From assembly GCA_039105265.1 (NCBI GenBank), contig JAPFFF010000001.1:10230001-10294000 (forward strand): a stretch of 64,000 nt of DNA, given 5' to 3'. Made by a program: the position numbers and the translations under genes. A model generated the notes under the pieces. The model had not been told where the DNA came from, ran no database searches, and worked only from the letters and a program-made list of their open reading frames with translations. Shown here piece by piece: positions 18,340 to 27,694 of the stretch. Each line of letters opens with the position of its first letter. Position 1 is the stretch's first letter. The stretch is from Tritrichomonas musculus. Lineage: Eukaryota; Parabasalia; Tritrichomonadida; Tritrichomonadidae.

Positions 18340-20115
18340 ATGTCGAACCAACTAGCAAACACCCTCGTCGAGTACATCAAAGCCCGAATCACTGGAAGAA
18401 GTGTCCTCAATCCAACTACGTTAACGGAGAACGATATCGATCCTGACGTAGAAGCTGACATCAACCAATTCCTCAACAACGAGAGCTCACGACAACAGAT
18501 CATCAATCTCGGTATCGTTGACTATATATCCTCGACGGGGAAATCCATCAGCGATCCAACCATGAAGCAACAAATCCGTGGATGCTTTCAATCCAATAGA
18601 GAGTACATCGTCCATGAACTAATCGGTTACTGCACATCGATCTTGGATCGTTACAAACGACTTCGTAAAGAGACACGACAGAAGCAGATCATCAGGGGCA
18701 CAGCCATTAGTACAGCCCGTAACGAACTCATCGACAAGGTCAACTCCACGACAACTCCCCCAACGAAGTATCAGTTCACGAACCTATCGTACATCAAAGC
18801 CCTGAAGCAACCCGAAGACAGAGAACTCCTTTGGGATGAATTCCGTCAACGATGGAATCAGAAGCATCCTGATAGTGCATACAACGACGACGGATCCAAG
18901 AAGAGACGACCACCTGCGGTGAGACCCGTTAAGATCAAGTACCATGACGACTTCTCCGACAAGCTGAACAACTACGTCACCTTCAACCACGACAAGCTAC
19001 TAACGTTGGAAGAGTTCGCGAGAGTCTCCAGTGGATGGCCGCAAACGAGTAAACCCATTGAAGAGTGGTACCAAACGTATCTCGATCGATTCCACAAACA
19101 GCCTGGTACATTCAAGACCATTCATGATCGAATGACTCCACAAGTGATTGCATTCAAGTCACCCTATAAGGTCAGCTCCCTCAAGAGACTCCACCCTGAT
19201 CTGAAACCCATTGAGACAACAACCACAACGTACTTCCCATTGAAAGAGAACCTCAAGAAGTATCAACTACACAAGGTTGCTCGTAGAGGTACATACATCA
19301 TCGACTTGGTGTTCGTGGGCAAACTCTGTTACCTATTCGCCATCAATGTCAACACGAGATACCTATTCGTGGAGTTGATGAACGAGGTCCTATTCAACGA
19401 CAATGCCACTGACGAAGAGAAGACACTGAGAGTATCCGTAAGGGACATCAAGACGGCTACCACATTCATCAAGACGTTACAGAAGCTCATTCGGGATGGT
19501 ATGCGAGTGATGTACCTTCAAGGGGATGGAGAGAAAGCGTTCAACTCGGACTATGCCTGGAGGTTCTATGCTGCTCACAACATCACGTTCACGGAAGTAC
19601 CCCGAATGAAGGTCAACGTATATCCCGACTTCATGAAGAACAAAGACGATAAAGACACCACGGACCCGTTACATGGCTCCTTAGGGATACTGGATCGTGT
19701 AGTGAGAACCATCAGGGACATGGCCTACAACATGGAAGTCAAAGACATAACCCCAGGGATCATGAAGTCACTGGTGACTCAATACAACGAATCCACTCAT
19801 GGGACACTCAGCAAGTACGCGGGGATGGATGTATCACCAGCGATGGTCCAAGACGATGAAGAACTAGAAGAGTACATCTGTAGACAGATCCTCAAAGAGA
19901 ACTACAACGTCATGAATAGCCCTTCATTCAAGCTTCCTGAGGGAACACCTGTCAAGGTATACAACGATAGAGATTCGATGTCGAAGAGAAGATCAGTCAT
20001 CCAACCAGGTAACCACAAAGTGTTGGGATTCAACGGTGGGTTATACGCAGTCATCGACGACAAAAACAATACCCAATTGGTCCCTCGATACAAGCTCGAC
20101 GTTACATGTACATAG
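18340..20115 (+). CDS. Polinton retroviral-type integrase
   Basis: 591 residues. The catalytic core runs from about residue 312: TYIIDLVFVG (first acidic strand, D322), a beta hairpin, VMYLQGDGEKAFNS (second acidic residue, D396), then HGSLGILDRVVRTIRDM (445-461), matching the final helix of the rve fold with its acidic position and R-x-x-R-T. A C-terminal barrel-like region (GTPVKVYNDRDSMSKR.., about 533-588) resembles the SH3-like DNA-binding domain of integrases. The long N-terminal region of about 300 residues is mostly helical. It would join the TIR ends to target DNA and make the CAATT duplication. Its 3' end overlaps the polymerase gene by 14 bp, tail to tail. Confidence 0.85.
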   Translation: MSNQLANTLVEYIKARITGRSVLNPTTLTENDIDPDVEADINQFLNNESSRQQIINLGIVDYISSTGKSISDPTMKQQIRGCFQSNREYIVHELIGYCTSILDRYKRLRKETRQKQIIRGTAISTARNELIDKVNSTTTPPTKYQFTNLSYIKALKQPEDRELLWDEFRQRWNQKHPDSAYNDDGSKKRRPPAVRPVKIKYHDDFSDKLNNYVTFNHDKLLTLEEFARVSSGWPQTSKPIEEWYQTYLDRFHKQPGTFKTIHDRMTPQVIAFKSPYKVSSLKRLHPDLKPIETTTTTYFPLKENLKKYQLHKVARRGTYIIDLVFVGKLCYLFAINVNTRYLFVELMNEVLFNDNATDEEKTLRVSVRDIKTATTFIKTLQKLIRDGMRVMYLQGDGEKAFNSDYAWRFYAAHNITFTEVPRMKVNVYPDFMKNKDDKDTTDPLHGSLGILDRVVRTIRDMAYNMEVKDITPGIMKSLVTQYNESTHGTLSKYAGMDVSPAMVQDDEELEEYICRQILKENYNVMNSPSFKLPEGTPVKVYNDRDSMSKRRSVIQPGNHKVLGFNGGLYAVIDDKNNTQLVPRYKLDVTCT

Positions 20116-23100
20116 GGTTGTACAACCTGACGATCTTCTTCAAGACATTGATATGTGAGTGGTTCCCTTCGTTTCTCTCCATCACCGAATCGAAGTTACT
20201 GGAGGCTTTCTCAGTGAGTCTACATTCACGACGAACCTTCTCGTAAGCGATGGATCTATTCTTTGGTGACAAGCAGTTGATGGCGGAGAATAACGGCAAC
20301 AGGGTCAATCGTTCATCTATTTTTGAGGCGAAGTTGTGTATCTCCATGTCGGTCAATCCGTTAACCAACCACCTCTCTTCGTCATCACTAAGGAATACCA
20401 TCTCGGAGTCATCCATCTCTTGGTATGTTGTTGGTGGTTTCGTGAAGGTGATATCAATACCGAGGTCTTTCATGACGTCATCACTTGATCGGGTCAACAC
20501 GGAATCATAACCTCCACGAATGAATACGTACTCTCCGTTGCGGTTCGATGATCCAGGAAGCATGATAACGGCTTGCTTGTCTTCGGTCCATGAAGTGAAG
20601 ATGTCGATATCGAAGTTCTCACCAGTGAAGCACTTGACGTAACTGTTCTTGTAGAACCTGTCGTAATCCATCTCGTTGGTGTATATATGGAGTCCACCTG
20701 ATCCGGTCTTCACGATAACGTCATCGCTTGATAGCTTCTCGATTAGTTGGTTGCGGATGAGTTCCCTATCGGCAGGTGGTAACGATTTGTTGATGTCGAT
20801 GTCGATGACAGTCAATCCAGGACATTGGTTCACCATCAAACACTTACCGGTTTGGTATCTCTTGAGTTCACTATCGACACGATGACCCTTGATGGTTCCA
20901 TGCTTACTGTAGTTGTAGGTCTCGTACCATTCGTCATCGAAACGGACCTTCAGAGGCAAACCGTAGCAGGATGTGTCTCGTTCAGGTTCAACAACGTAGT
21001 CCATGCACATGATGTCGATCAACTCGTTAATGGCTTCTTCATCAGCATCAAGGACGAAATCATCTACCTCGATGACGATATCGTTGGAGGTCAAACCATT
21101 GATGAATGGGACACATGATTCATTCTCCAACACGATCATCTTGTTGTGGAAACCAGTTAGGGCATTCTTGTTGACGGTCACCTTCGACATTCGATTCTTC
21201 TTCATCTGGAGATTGATGTTGATGCCGGGGACGATGATCTTGTCGTTGATGATGGATTCGTAATCGGATGACTTGATGTTGTTCTTCTTCAGAGAGACTC
21301 CCTTGAGCTTCAATGAGATGGCTTTATCGGAATGGTCGTTCCAGATGGTATAGCACTTTGGGCAGAGAGCTACCTGATTGTCACCATACTTCTCAATGCA
21401 GCATCCGAGGATCTTCTTCTCATCAGCTTTGGTACCGATACTTGGATTGGGAAGGAACATCCCAGCGAACTTGTCATAGAAGTCTCGATCACTGATGATA
21501 GCATCGAAGGCTTGTTCTCCATGTCTGTTCATGTCACCGGCAACAGCGAAGTAGACACTATCTGTGTCACATGACGTGAAGTGGATTCGTTCGAGATCAA
21601 CGCATTTGAAGAGGAAGTCGTAAATGAAGGTCAAGTACCAGAACTTGGCGTTGTCGAGGGTGAAGAAGGCTTCTTGGAGAGGAGTCTTACATCGAAAGCT
21701 CTTCGGTTGGACTTGTATCAGATAGGATGAATCTGTAAGTGGAGTACCACTCATGTATGTGTCCGAGATGGTGTATCTGTAGACGTTGTCAGTGTCGACG
21801 ATCTTGATCTTGTTGTAGTTCTCTGAGTTGAGTGCATCGTAACCATATGAGCCATTCATGCAGATCTTATAGAACTTCTCGGCACCATGCTTCTCACCAC
21901 TGAGGATAGCGATACGTTCATTCATGAACTCATTCACGAAGTTGTTGAAGCCCCTGTGACAGTCATACAAGGTGACGTTCTCGACATCGATGACCTTCAA
22001 ACCATGATCAATCAGGAACCACAAGTAGTAGCACCCAAACGTCATGAACTCACCCATGGTATCCAAGAGCATAGTCAGCTTCGTGTCACGTTCGTCAACG
22101 GAGTGGAGTTTGTTGTCTCGTCCGTAGTTGTACATATATGAGCCGATAGTGGACTCATCGTTACTGATCTTGATGTTGCGGAACACGATAGGGAAGTTGA
22201 TGAAGTCATTGATCTTCTCTTTGGGGCATTCAAGCTTAACCGTTGCGTGGAACATGATCTTGGGATCGCTATCGAATCTGTGTTTGGAGTGGATGATGTT
22301 CAAGCACTTTCGTTTGATGTCTCTGTTGACGTTTCCATCAGCGTCATAGCAGTTGAACGAGTTGATCATCGAGCCAGGCATGTACATGATACCTCCATGA
22401 TACTTGTTGAATGGATGAACCTCTGATGAGAATGATGATGGATACAAGCTATTGAAGTCATCCCCAACGACGTGTGTCACTACATTGGGTGTGTCCCTTG
22501 AGATGACCTTGTTGGTTTCTGGATCGTAGTGGAGTCTGTTGATGTGGGTTTCACCTCTGATGTTTCGTCTGTGCATCACGTTAGACAAACCACCTGTGAT
22601 TCCATTTCGTAAGCGATTGTATTCACGTTCATCGGAGACGGTTGTTGGTAAGTGATTGAGCTTGCAGAACTTCTTCAACTGGATTCTCAGACGAGTGACT
22701 TCAGGGTCATGGTTGGATCTCATCTTGTTGCAGACTTCGCAAGCGAGCTTACAGTTGGTGAGTTCGTGACCGATGTCGTTGTTGATTCGATCAAGAGTAG
22801 GCTTGTTGGAGTACGTGAAGTGTTCACCACAGAGATGACATTTCCCGAGGGATGGATCGTTGTACATGTTCATGAACGAATCATAGTCATCAACGGATAC
22901 ACACTTGCCGAGGTCTCTCAACGATTGCTTGTGTTTGGTGTTGTACTGCTCATCTTGTCTGTAGTAGGCATCGCACTTACGTTCCCACCATTTAGGGGTT
23001 GGTTTGAATGTGTTCGCTTCGTTGACTGTTGAGTAATCGACGTGAGGGTCAAAGTCTTTGTAAGCCATTGCGTACTTGATCTCAGATGAGTTTCTCGATA

Positions 23101-25921
23101 ACGAGAGGTTCGATAGAAGGTCTATTCCATACTTGGAGTTCATGAGGATGAGGTTGTCAATGGGTTTGATCATCATCTCGACATCGTTGTCGTTGTAGCT
23201 CAACAGATAGTCCCATCTGGTTTCGAATCGTTTGGAGTCTTCGACGTATTCGTTGTAATCGGATTCACTCAATGGGTTCTTCTGATTGAGGTAGCTATAG
23301 AAGTCTTCGTGACTGAATGGTTCTGATTTCGAGAGTACGTCGTTGTAGTTCTCGCTGTTGACTGCTTCGTAAGGGAAGACACCTTTGACGGAGTTGCTCT
23401 CACCACCAAAGTCAATACCGAATTGCTTCAGGGAACCACCACTAACGAATGACTGAGCATCGATGAATCGAAGACCATACATATCGGACTTGATGACGAA
23501 CTGTTTCATTGATGATGGGGAACCGATCAGAGAGGTATTGTCGACGGACCACTTCATGTCTTGGTATTCGTAGTTGAGGTACTCTTTGAAGAGATTGCTA
23601 TCGAAACGAGCTGAGTTGTATCCCAACACAGTGACTGTGAAGAGGTTTCTATCCAGTTTCTGGAGCTTCTCGATATCATCGATATGAACCATCTCGCTGA
23701 GGAATGTGACCTTGTTGGCAACAACATTGACGGCTTGTTCGAACATGAACTTGATCCATTCGGGAATGAACTGAGGGTCTCTCGCATCGAAGTGTTTGGT
23801 GAGTGTTGATGATGAGGACTTCACGCAGCAGCTGACTGATAGAGGGATGAGCTCACTGTTGATCGTGGTTGAGTCACCCGATTTGATGTTGACTTGATGC
23901 TCCATCGTCTCGAAGTCATAGGTCATGTAGAGTTGCTGAGGTTTCCATTCAAGGTCATGTGCGAGGCAGTACTCGTAAACGGGGTGATTGAGGATGTGTG
24001 GACAGTAGGGTTCACTGATGCGTTCGGGAATGTACTTCTTCTTGAACTTGCCGTCGCAGTAGGAGATGTGTTTGTTCATTCGTTCTTGGCCATGTCTGTT
24101 CTCGTTGCGGACGACGTATGATCTGCATTTGGGGCAGATGAAGATGTTCGTCAACTTCTCAGCATCTATGATGTACATGATGTGACAGACCATTCCATCA
24201 GAGAATAGAAGCGCGTTGAATGGAGTTCCATTCTTCTCGTCATACCACTGTTCTTGGATGTCGTAGCGGTTCTCATCAATGGAGTAGTTGTAGACGTTGA
24301 CGTTGATGTGGTTCTTCATGGCAGACGCTTTCATCTCTTCGGTGGACATACCATTGAATGAATCGAGAATGGATTGAGCTGCTTTGGTTGGTCTCGTTGA
24401 GTATGTGACGCCATGGTCTTGGCAGAGAAGCTTTCGTGCTGCTGATGTTCGATGAACGATCGAGTACTTCTTGGTGGTTGGTTTGATGAGGTTCCCTAAT
24501 TCAGGGTTCAAGCAAACACTCAGGAAACGGTACCAGCAGAGACCATCGTCATCGTTGTCCGTGATGAGTAATCGTGATTTGACTAGCTCATCAGGGAGCT
24601 TCACCTTACCGGTGACCTTGACCAATCTCGACACCTTGAAGGCAACGGAAGTGACGTAGATGAGCTTCACATTAGATTCAGTCGTTGAGTAGTTGAACAA
24701 GACGGATTCGATATAGTACTTGACCTTCTCGAGTTCATCGTTGAGTTGGATGAGGATGGGAATCTTGTTGGCGTTCTTGTAGTTGGTGGCGTTGATCTCA
24801 CGTTCTTCGTAGGTGTAGTCGGTGATGTCATCGATATTGGTTCTTGGTGTTTCGAAGATCCCGGTGAGGTCGAACGTGATCTTGAATGGTTTACGTTCGC
24901 TCTTGTAGACGGTGTTCTCAAGGAAGTTGAAGATGTCTTCGAGACGGTGGATGTCGTTGAGGTAGTACACAACGATGGGTTTCTTGTCTTGGGTCTTGTT
25001 GACGATCTGTGTTCCATGATACTTCTTCTTCTGGAATGCTGCTTTGGCTTTCTCTTCATCGTTGGGTTCGTTGATGGTAAGGTATTCGGGATTCGATGAC
25101 TTGAACTCGTGACCGAACTTGTCGAAGTAGTTGATCAGTTCTTCGTTTTCTTTCTCGAATAGCTTTACGGAGTATGGTTTGAGTGGAATCATCTCTTTGG
25201 GTGGAAGTGGACGAAGGAGAAATGGTTCGGTCATCAGCTTATCCAACATCGCTTTGTATGTCGCTTTGGATGTCTTGATTTGGGTTCTCTCTTTGGCGAG
25301 TCGTTCACGAAAACGATTCTTCAGGTGTTCGTGCTTGTTGAATTCGAAGGGGTTACTCAAAGGATCTGGTCGTGGATACAATTGCTTGAAGAACTCATCA
25401 TCGACTTTCTTCTGCTCAAATCGTTTGTGTTCAACTCCGAGTCGTTCATTGAAGCGCTTCTTCACGGATTCGTGCTTGAGGGCTTCGAAGGGGTTACTCA
25501 AAGGATCTGGTGGTAGATGAAAACGTAATTGATTGAGGAATCCGACATCGGTATCGATGTACCTTGTTGGAGGCCGTGGATGTTCGGGTGGTTGAGGTAC
25601 AACTAAATGCTTCCCAGCTTTATATCCCTTCGCGAAGTTGTAGAAGGACATGAATTTGGTGTCATCGTTGTCGTAACCAAGTTCAAGGGCTCTATCGATG
25701 ATGATACCGGCTAACTCATCCACGAAACGGGACTTGTTCTGAGCGAATATCTCTTTGGTGACAATCCCTGTGATACCCAGTCTACGTTTGACTGTTTCCC
25801 ATGATTCGTTGGTGACATCGTTGGGGATGTCCAGCATACGAGCTAATCGTTTTAGAGCGGCATACTTGACTACGTTTACGTCATCGATTTCGACTGATTG
25901 ATCGTAGTTCATTTCTTTCAT
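20102..25921 (-). CDS. Polinton family B DNA polymerase with HNH module and C-terminal PrimPol
   Basis: 1939 residues, all in one frame. Residues 137-170 and 184-217 are a tandem duplication built on DPLSNPFE. Residues 450-590 form the conserved Polinton N-terminal domain (DDDGLCWYRFLSVCLNPE.., ending CHIMYI, with OTU-like Cys/His spacing). A CPKC..H..C zinc finger follows (596-622). Exonuclease motifs: DFET (669), GYNSARFDSNLF (767) and YNDND (909). An HNH-type module lies at about 1026-1075 (CHLCG, LDRINND, CEVCN). Polymerase motifs: A DFNSLYPS (1155), B YKICMNGSYGY (1351), C DTDS (1452). Residues 1690-1815 are a PrimPol domain: VIDIDI (1705-1710), GSGGLHIY (1740-1747), DIDI..LPGS. A PriCT-like helical tail ends the chain. 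Leftward, from an ATG just inside the right TIR. Confidence 0.9.
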   Translation of the reverse strand: MKEMNYDQSVEIDDVNVVKYAALKRLARMLDIPNDVTNESWETVKRRLGITGIVTKEIFAQNKSRFVDELAGIIIDRALELGYDNDDTKFMSFYNFAKGYKAGKHLVVPQPPEHPRPPTRYIDTDVGFLNQLRFHLPPDPLSNPFEALKHESVKKRFNERLGVEHKRFEQKKVDDEFFKQLYPRPDPLSNPFEFNKHEHLKNRFRERLAKERTQIKTSKATYKAMLDKLMTEPFLLRPLPPKEMIPLKPYSVKLFEKENEELINYFDKFGHEFKSSNPEYLTINEPNDEEKAKAAFQKKKYHGTQIVNKTQDKKPIVVYYLNDIHRLEDIFNFLENTVYKSERKPFKITFDLTGIFETPRTNIDDITDYTYEEREINATNYKNANKIPILIQLNDELEKVKYYIESVLFNYSTTESNVKLIYVTSVAFKVSRLVKVTGKVKLPDELVKSRLLITDNDDDGLCWYRFLSVCLNPELGNLIKPTTKKYSIVHRTSAARKLLCQDHGVTYSTRPTKAAQSILDSFNGMSTEEMKASAMKNHINVNVYNYSIDENRYDIQEQWYDEKNGTPFNALLFSDGMVCHIMYIIDAEKLTNIFICPKCRSYVVRNENRHGQERMNKHISYCDGKFKKKYIPERISEPYCPHILNHPVYEYCLAHDLEWKPQQLYMTYDFETMEHQVNIKSGDSTTINSELIPLSVSCCVKSSSSTLTKHFDARDPQFIPEWIKFMFEQAVNVVANKVTFLSEMVHIDDIEKLQKLDRNLFTVTVLGYNSARFDSNLFKEYLNYEYQDMKWSVDNTSLIGSPSSMKQFVIKSDMYGLRFIDAQSFVSGGSLKQFGIDFGGESNSVKGVFPYEAVNSENYNDVLSKSEPFSHEDFYSYLNQKNPLSESDYNEYVEDSKRFETRWDYLLSYNDNDVEMMIKPIDNLILMNSKYGIDLLSNLSLSRNSSEIKYAMAYKDFDPHVDYSTVNEANTFKPTPKWWERKCDAYYRQDEQYNTKHKQSLRDLGKCVSVDDYDSFMNMYNDPSLGKCHLCGEHFTYSNKPTLDRINNDIGHELTNCKLACEVCNKMRSNHDPEVTRLRIQLKKFCKLNHLPTTVSDEREYNRLRNGITGGLSNVMHRRNIRGETHINRLHYDPETNKVISRDTPNVVTHVVGDDFNSLYPSSFSSEVHPFNKYHGGIMYMPGSMINSFNCYDADGNVNRDIKRKCLNIIHSKHRFDSDPKIMFHATVKLECPKEKINDFINFPIVFRNIKISNDESTIGSYMYNYGRDNKLHSVDERDTKLTMLLDTMGEFMTFGCYYLWFLIDHGLKVIDVENVTLYDCHRGFNNFVNEFMNERIAILSGEKHGAEKFYKICMNGSYGYDALNSENYNKIKIVDTDNVYRYTISDTYMSGTPLTDSSYLIQVQPKSFRCKTPLQEAFFTLDNAKFWYLTFIYDFLFKCVDLERIHFTSCDTDSVYFAVAGDMNRHGEQAFDAIISDRDFYDKFAGMFLPNPSIGTKADEKKILGCCIEKYGDNQVALCPKCYTIWNDHSDKAISLKLKGVSLKKNNIKSSDYESIINDKIIVPGININLQMKKNRMSKVTVNKNALTGFHNKMIVLENESCVPFINGLTSNDIVIEVDDFVLDADEEAINELIDIMCMDYVVEPERDTSCYGLPLKVRFDDEWYETYNYSKHGTIKGHRVDSELKRYQTGKCLMVNQCPGLTVIDIDINKSLPPADRELIRNQLIEKLSSDDVIVKTGSGGLHIYTNEMDYDRFYKNSYVKCFTGENFDIDIFTSWTEDKQAVIMLPGSSNRNGEYVFIRGGYDSVLTRSSDDVMKDLGIDITFTKPPTTYQEMDDSEMVFLSDDEERWLVNGLTDMEIHNFASKIDERLTLLPLFSAINCLSPKNRSIAYEKVRRECRLTEKASSNFDSVMERNEGNHSHINVLKKIVRLYNPMYM
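20477..20854 (-). other. PrimPol (archaeo-eukaryotic primase) domain in PolB C-terminus
   Basis: Encodes the three hallmark AEP motifs in order: hhhDhD (VIDIDI), sxH (GSGGLHIY), and a third acidic strand followed by VIMLPGS. This matches the primase-polymerase family typical of plasmids and D5-type viral primases. Confidence 0.75.
22697..22846 (-). other. HNH nuclease-like module inside PolB
   Basis: Encodes about 50 residues with CxxC, then LDRINND.GHELTNC.LACEVCN, the ordering of HNH/McrA-type endonucleases with two zinc-binding Cys pairs. It lies between the exonuclease and polymerase motif A. Confidence 0.75.
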
Positions 25922-25951
25922 GGGCGTTAAAAAATTTATGACCCATATGCC
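25922..25951 (-). promoter_or_regulatory. Polymerase gene start motif
   Basis: Minus strand AATTTTTTAACGCCC immediately before ATG 25921, between the coding region and the inner TIR edge. Confidence 0.5.
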
Positions 25952-26454
25952 ATCACCCCCACATGCACACCCCTCACGAGATCACCCATCCACGAGATCA
26001 CCCACACTCACCCACCCCGCTATTTATCGCTCATGAGGTATAAACAATATCTAGTAGTCGTCCATTTCACTCACTAACGAGACTCTTTACCGGGCATAAC
26101 CACCACGAAAATCGTCACGGGATGGTCACAAACGAGGATCTCTCAGTAACTACCCATTTAAGGGCCATTTTCGACGAATTTCGTATCTAGTAGTCGTCCA
26201 TTTCGAGCATCGTAACTAGACCCTCCGAGTGTGCGATTCACGCGAGAAATACACGATGGACATGTCACGTCGGAGTCACTGAAACCGCTGTTCTGACGAT
26301 GTGCTTGTCGTCACGGAAACGGCCCATTTAAGGCCCATTTGGGGCTCTTTTTGGGACTTTCGAAAAACGCGTTTCCATGCTCGTAACTACCCATTTAAGG
26401 GCCATTTTCGACGAATTCGTATCTTGTAGTCAGACGCGCCTCCCCTACACTACT
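25952..26454 (-). repeat. Right terminal inverted repeat of Polinton
   Basis: Reverse complement of the left TIR over 503 bp, ending CTCCCCTACACTACT before the CAATT duplication. The equal length means no indel between the two copies. The polymerase gene begins about 30 bp inside it, on the opposite strand to the first gene at the left end. Confidence 0.95.
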
Positions 26455-26459
26455 CAATT
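26455..26459. repeat. Target-site duplication, right copy (CAATT)
   Basis: Matches 7088-7092. It lies inside the 3' tail of the BspA-type gene that reads leftward into this point. Confidence 0.9.
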
Positions 26460-27600
26460 CCACTTTTTTGTAAATCAATTGATGATGGAATCGTTATTTT
26501 TTTAATGATGTGCATTTATGAAAAATCAATTCACCAATTGAAGTTACCGAAGAAGGAATCGTTATTTCAATAACCGAAGAACATTCTTCAAAAACATAGT
26601 TGCCAATTGTCTTTACTGAAGGAGGAATAATTATTTGCTTTAACGATGAACATCCGAAAAAGAAAAAATCGCCAATCGAAGCAATTGGAGGAATGTCAAT
26701 ATGTTCAAGTGATGAGCAACCATCAAAAGCATTTTTTCCTATTTCAGTCACGGAAGAAGGAATTGTTATTTTAACCAGTGATGTGCAATCTTGGAATGCG
26801 CCTTGTTCTATTTTAGTAACAGAAGAAGGAATTGTCATTTCTGTAAGTGAAGAGCAATCATTAAAGGAACATTCACCAATTTCATTAATTGATGATGGGA
26901 TTGTTATTTGTTTAAGTGAGCAGCATGAGCAGAAGCACCCTCTTCCAATTCTATTAACAGAAGAAGGAATTTTATTCGCTTTTTGATCTATAGAATAAAA
27001 CGATATTTCTGTTAATGATGAGCATCTGCAAAAGGCTTCTTCTCCAATTGATGTTATTGATGAAGGCATAAATACTTGTTTAAGTGATGAACAATCAAAA
27101 AATGCATTTTCACATATTTCAGTCACTAATGGAGGAATTGTTATTTGCGTAAGCGATTTGCATTTCTCAAAGGCATATGATTCAATAACCTCAACTGAAG
27201 AAGGAATTGTTATTTCTTTCAATGAAGCACAGTAGTTAAATGTGTATAATTCAATCTTTTTTAAGGAAGGTGGTAACTTGATTTCAGTAAGAGAACCACA
27301 TCCAAAAAAAGCAAATTTTTCAATTGATGTAACAGAGGATGGAATTTCTATTTTGGAAAGATTGCAGCATTCTCTAAAAGCATTTTTTTTAATTGTTGTT
27401 ACTGAAGATGGAATTATTACATGTCTCAACGATGTGCAATAATAAAACGTCTCTTCTTCAATGATTGTTATTGAAGATGGAATCACAATTTTAGTAAGTT
27501 TAAAGCATTTCATAAAGCATCCTGGTCCAATTTCAATATTTTTTTGAGCAAATAAAAGTGAAATGATATCTAAATTATTCTTTTCAGCAGCAAGATGCAA
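26460..27600 (-). CDS. BspA-like leucine-rich-repeat region, 3' end interrupted by the Polinton
   Basis: Host gene reading leftward. It begins with one ankyrin repeat (TALHLAAEKNNLDIISLL), then about 14 BspA-type LRR_5 units of 23-24 residues with the core ITIPSSVT.IG..AF..CSSL. These proteins are a large trichomonad family thought to be displayed at the surface. The ATG-less 5' edge joins the DUF3447 part upstream in the same frame. The uninterrupted frame ends at 26494 with a one-base change in a run of A; the following ITIPSSI unit continues in the next frame to the Polinton border. The remaining tail (about 11 codons, stop near 7059) is left of the element. A decaying or insertion-damaged host gene. 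Confidence 0.75.
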
Positions 27601-27610
27601 TGCTGTAACT

Positions 27611-27694
27611 CTATTTAAAAAAAATTAAAATTTTATTTATAAAATAATAAACAAAGAGAAACATCATAAAAACTAAAAAGAATAGAAAAAAAAC
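27611..27694 (-). other. Possible 84-nt intron or in-frame interruption
   Basis: Between the DUF3447 part and the ankyrin/BspA part lies AT-rich sequence containing in-frame stops. Cutting GT...AG at these positions joins ATA-GAA-GTT-ACA in frame into VTALHLAAEK. The 3' end (TTTAAATAG) lacks the TAACACACAG signal seen elsewhere in this window, so a decayed segment is equally possible. Confidence 0.35.

Larger units (their letters stand above)
7093..26454. mobile_element. Maverick/Polinton element, looks whole
   Basis: A 19,362-bp element. Its ends are 503-bp terminal inverted repeats starting AGTAGTGTAGGGGAGG, flanked by the target duplication CAATT at 7088-7092 and 26455-26459. Its base composition is much more GC-rich than the AT-rich DNA on both sides. 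Parts seen: packaging ATPase, probable major capsid protein, fibre-like protein, several small virion-type proteins, retroviral-type integrase and family B DNA polymerase. I could not recognise a maturation protease. All large frames are open and the two TIRs look identical by eye, so the copy appears whole and young. The integrase, PolB and ATPase set together with TIRs and a 5-bp duplication defines the family. Confidence 0.95.
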
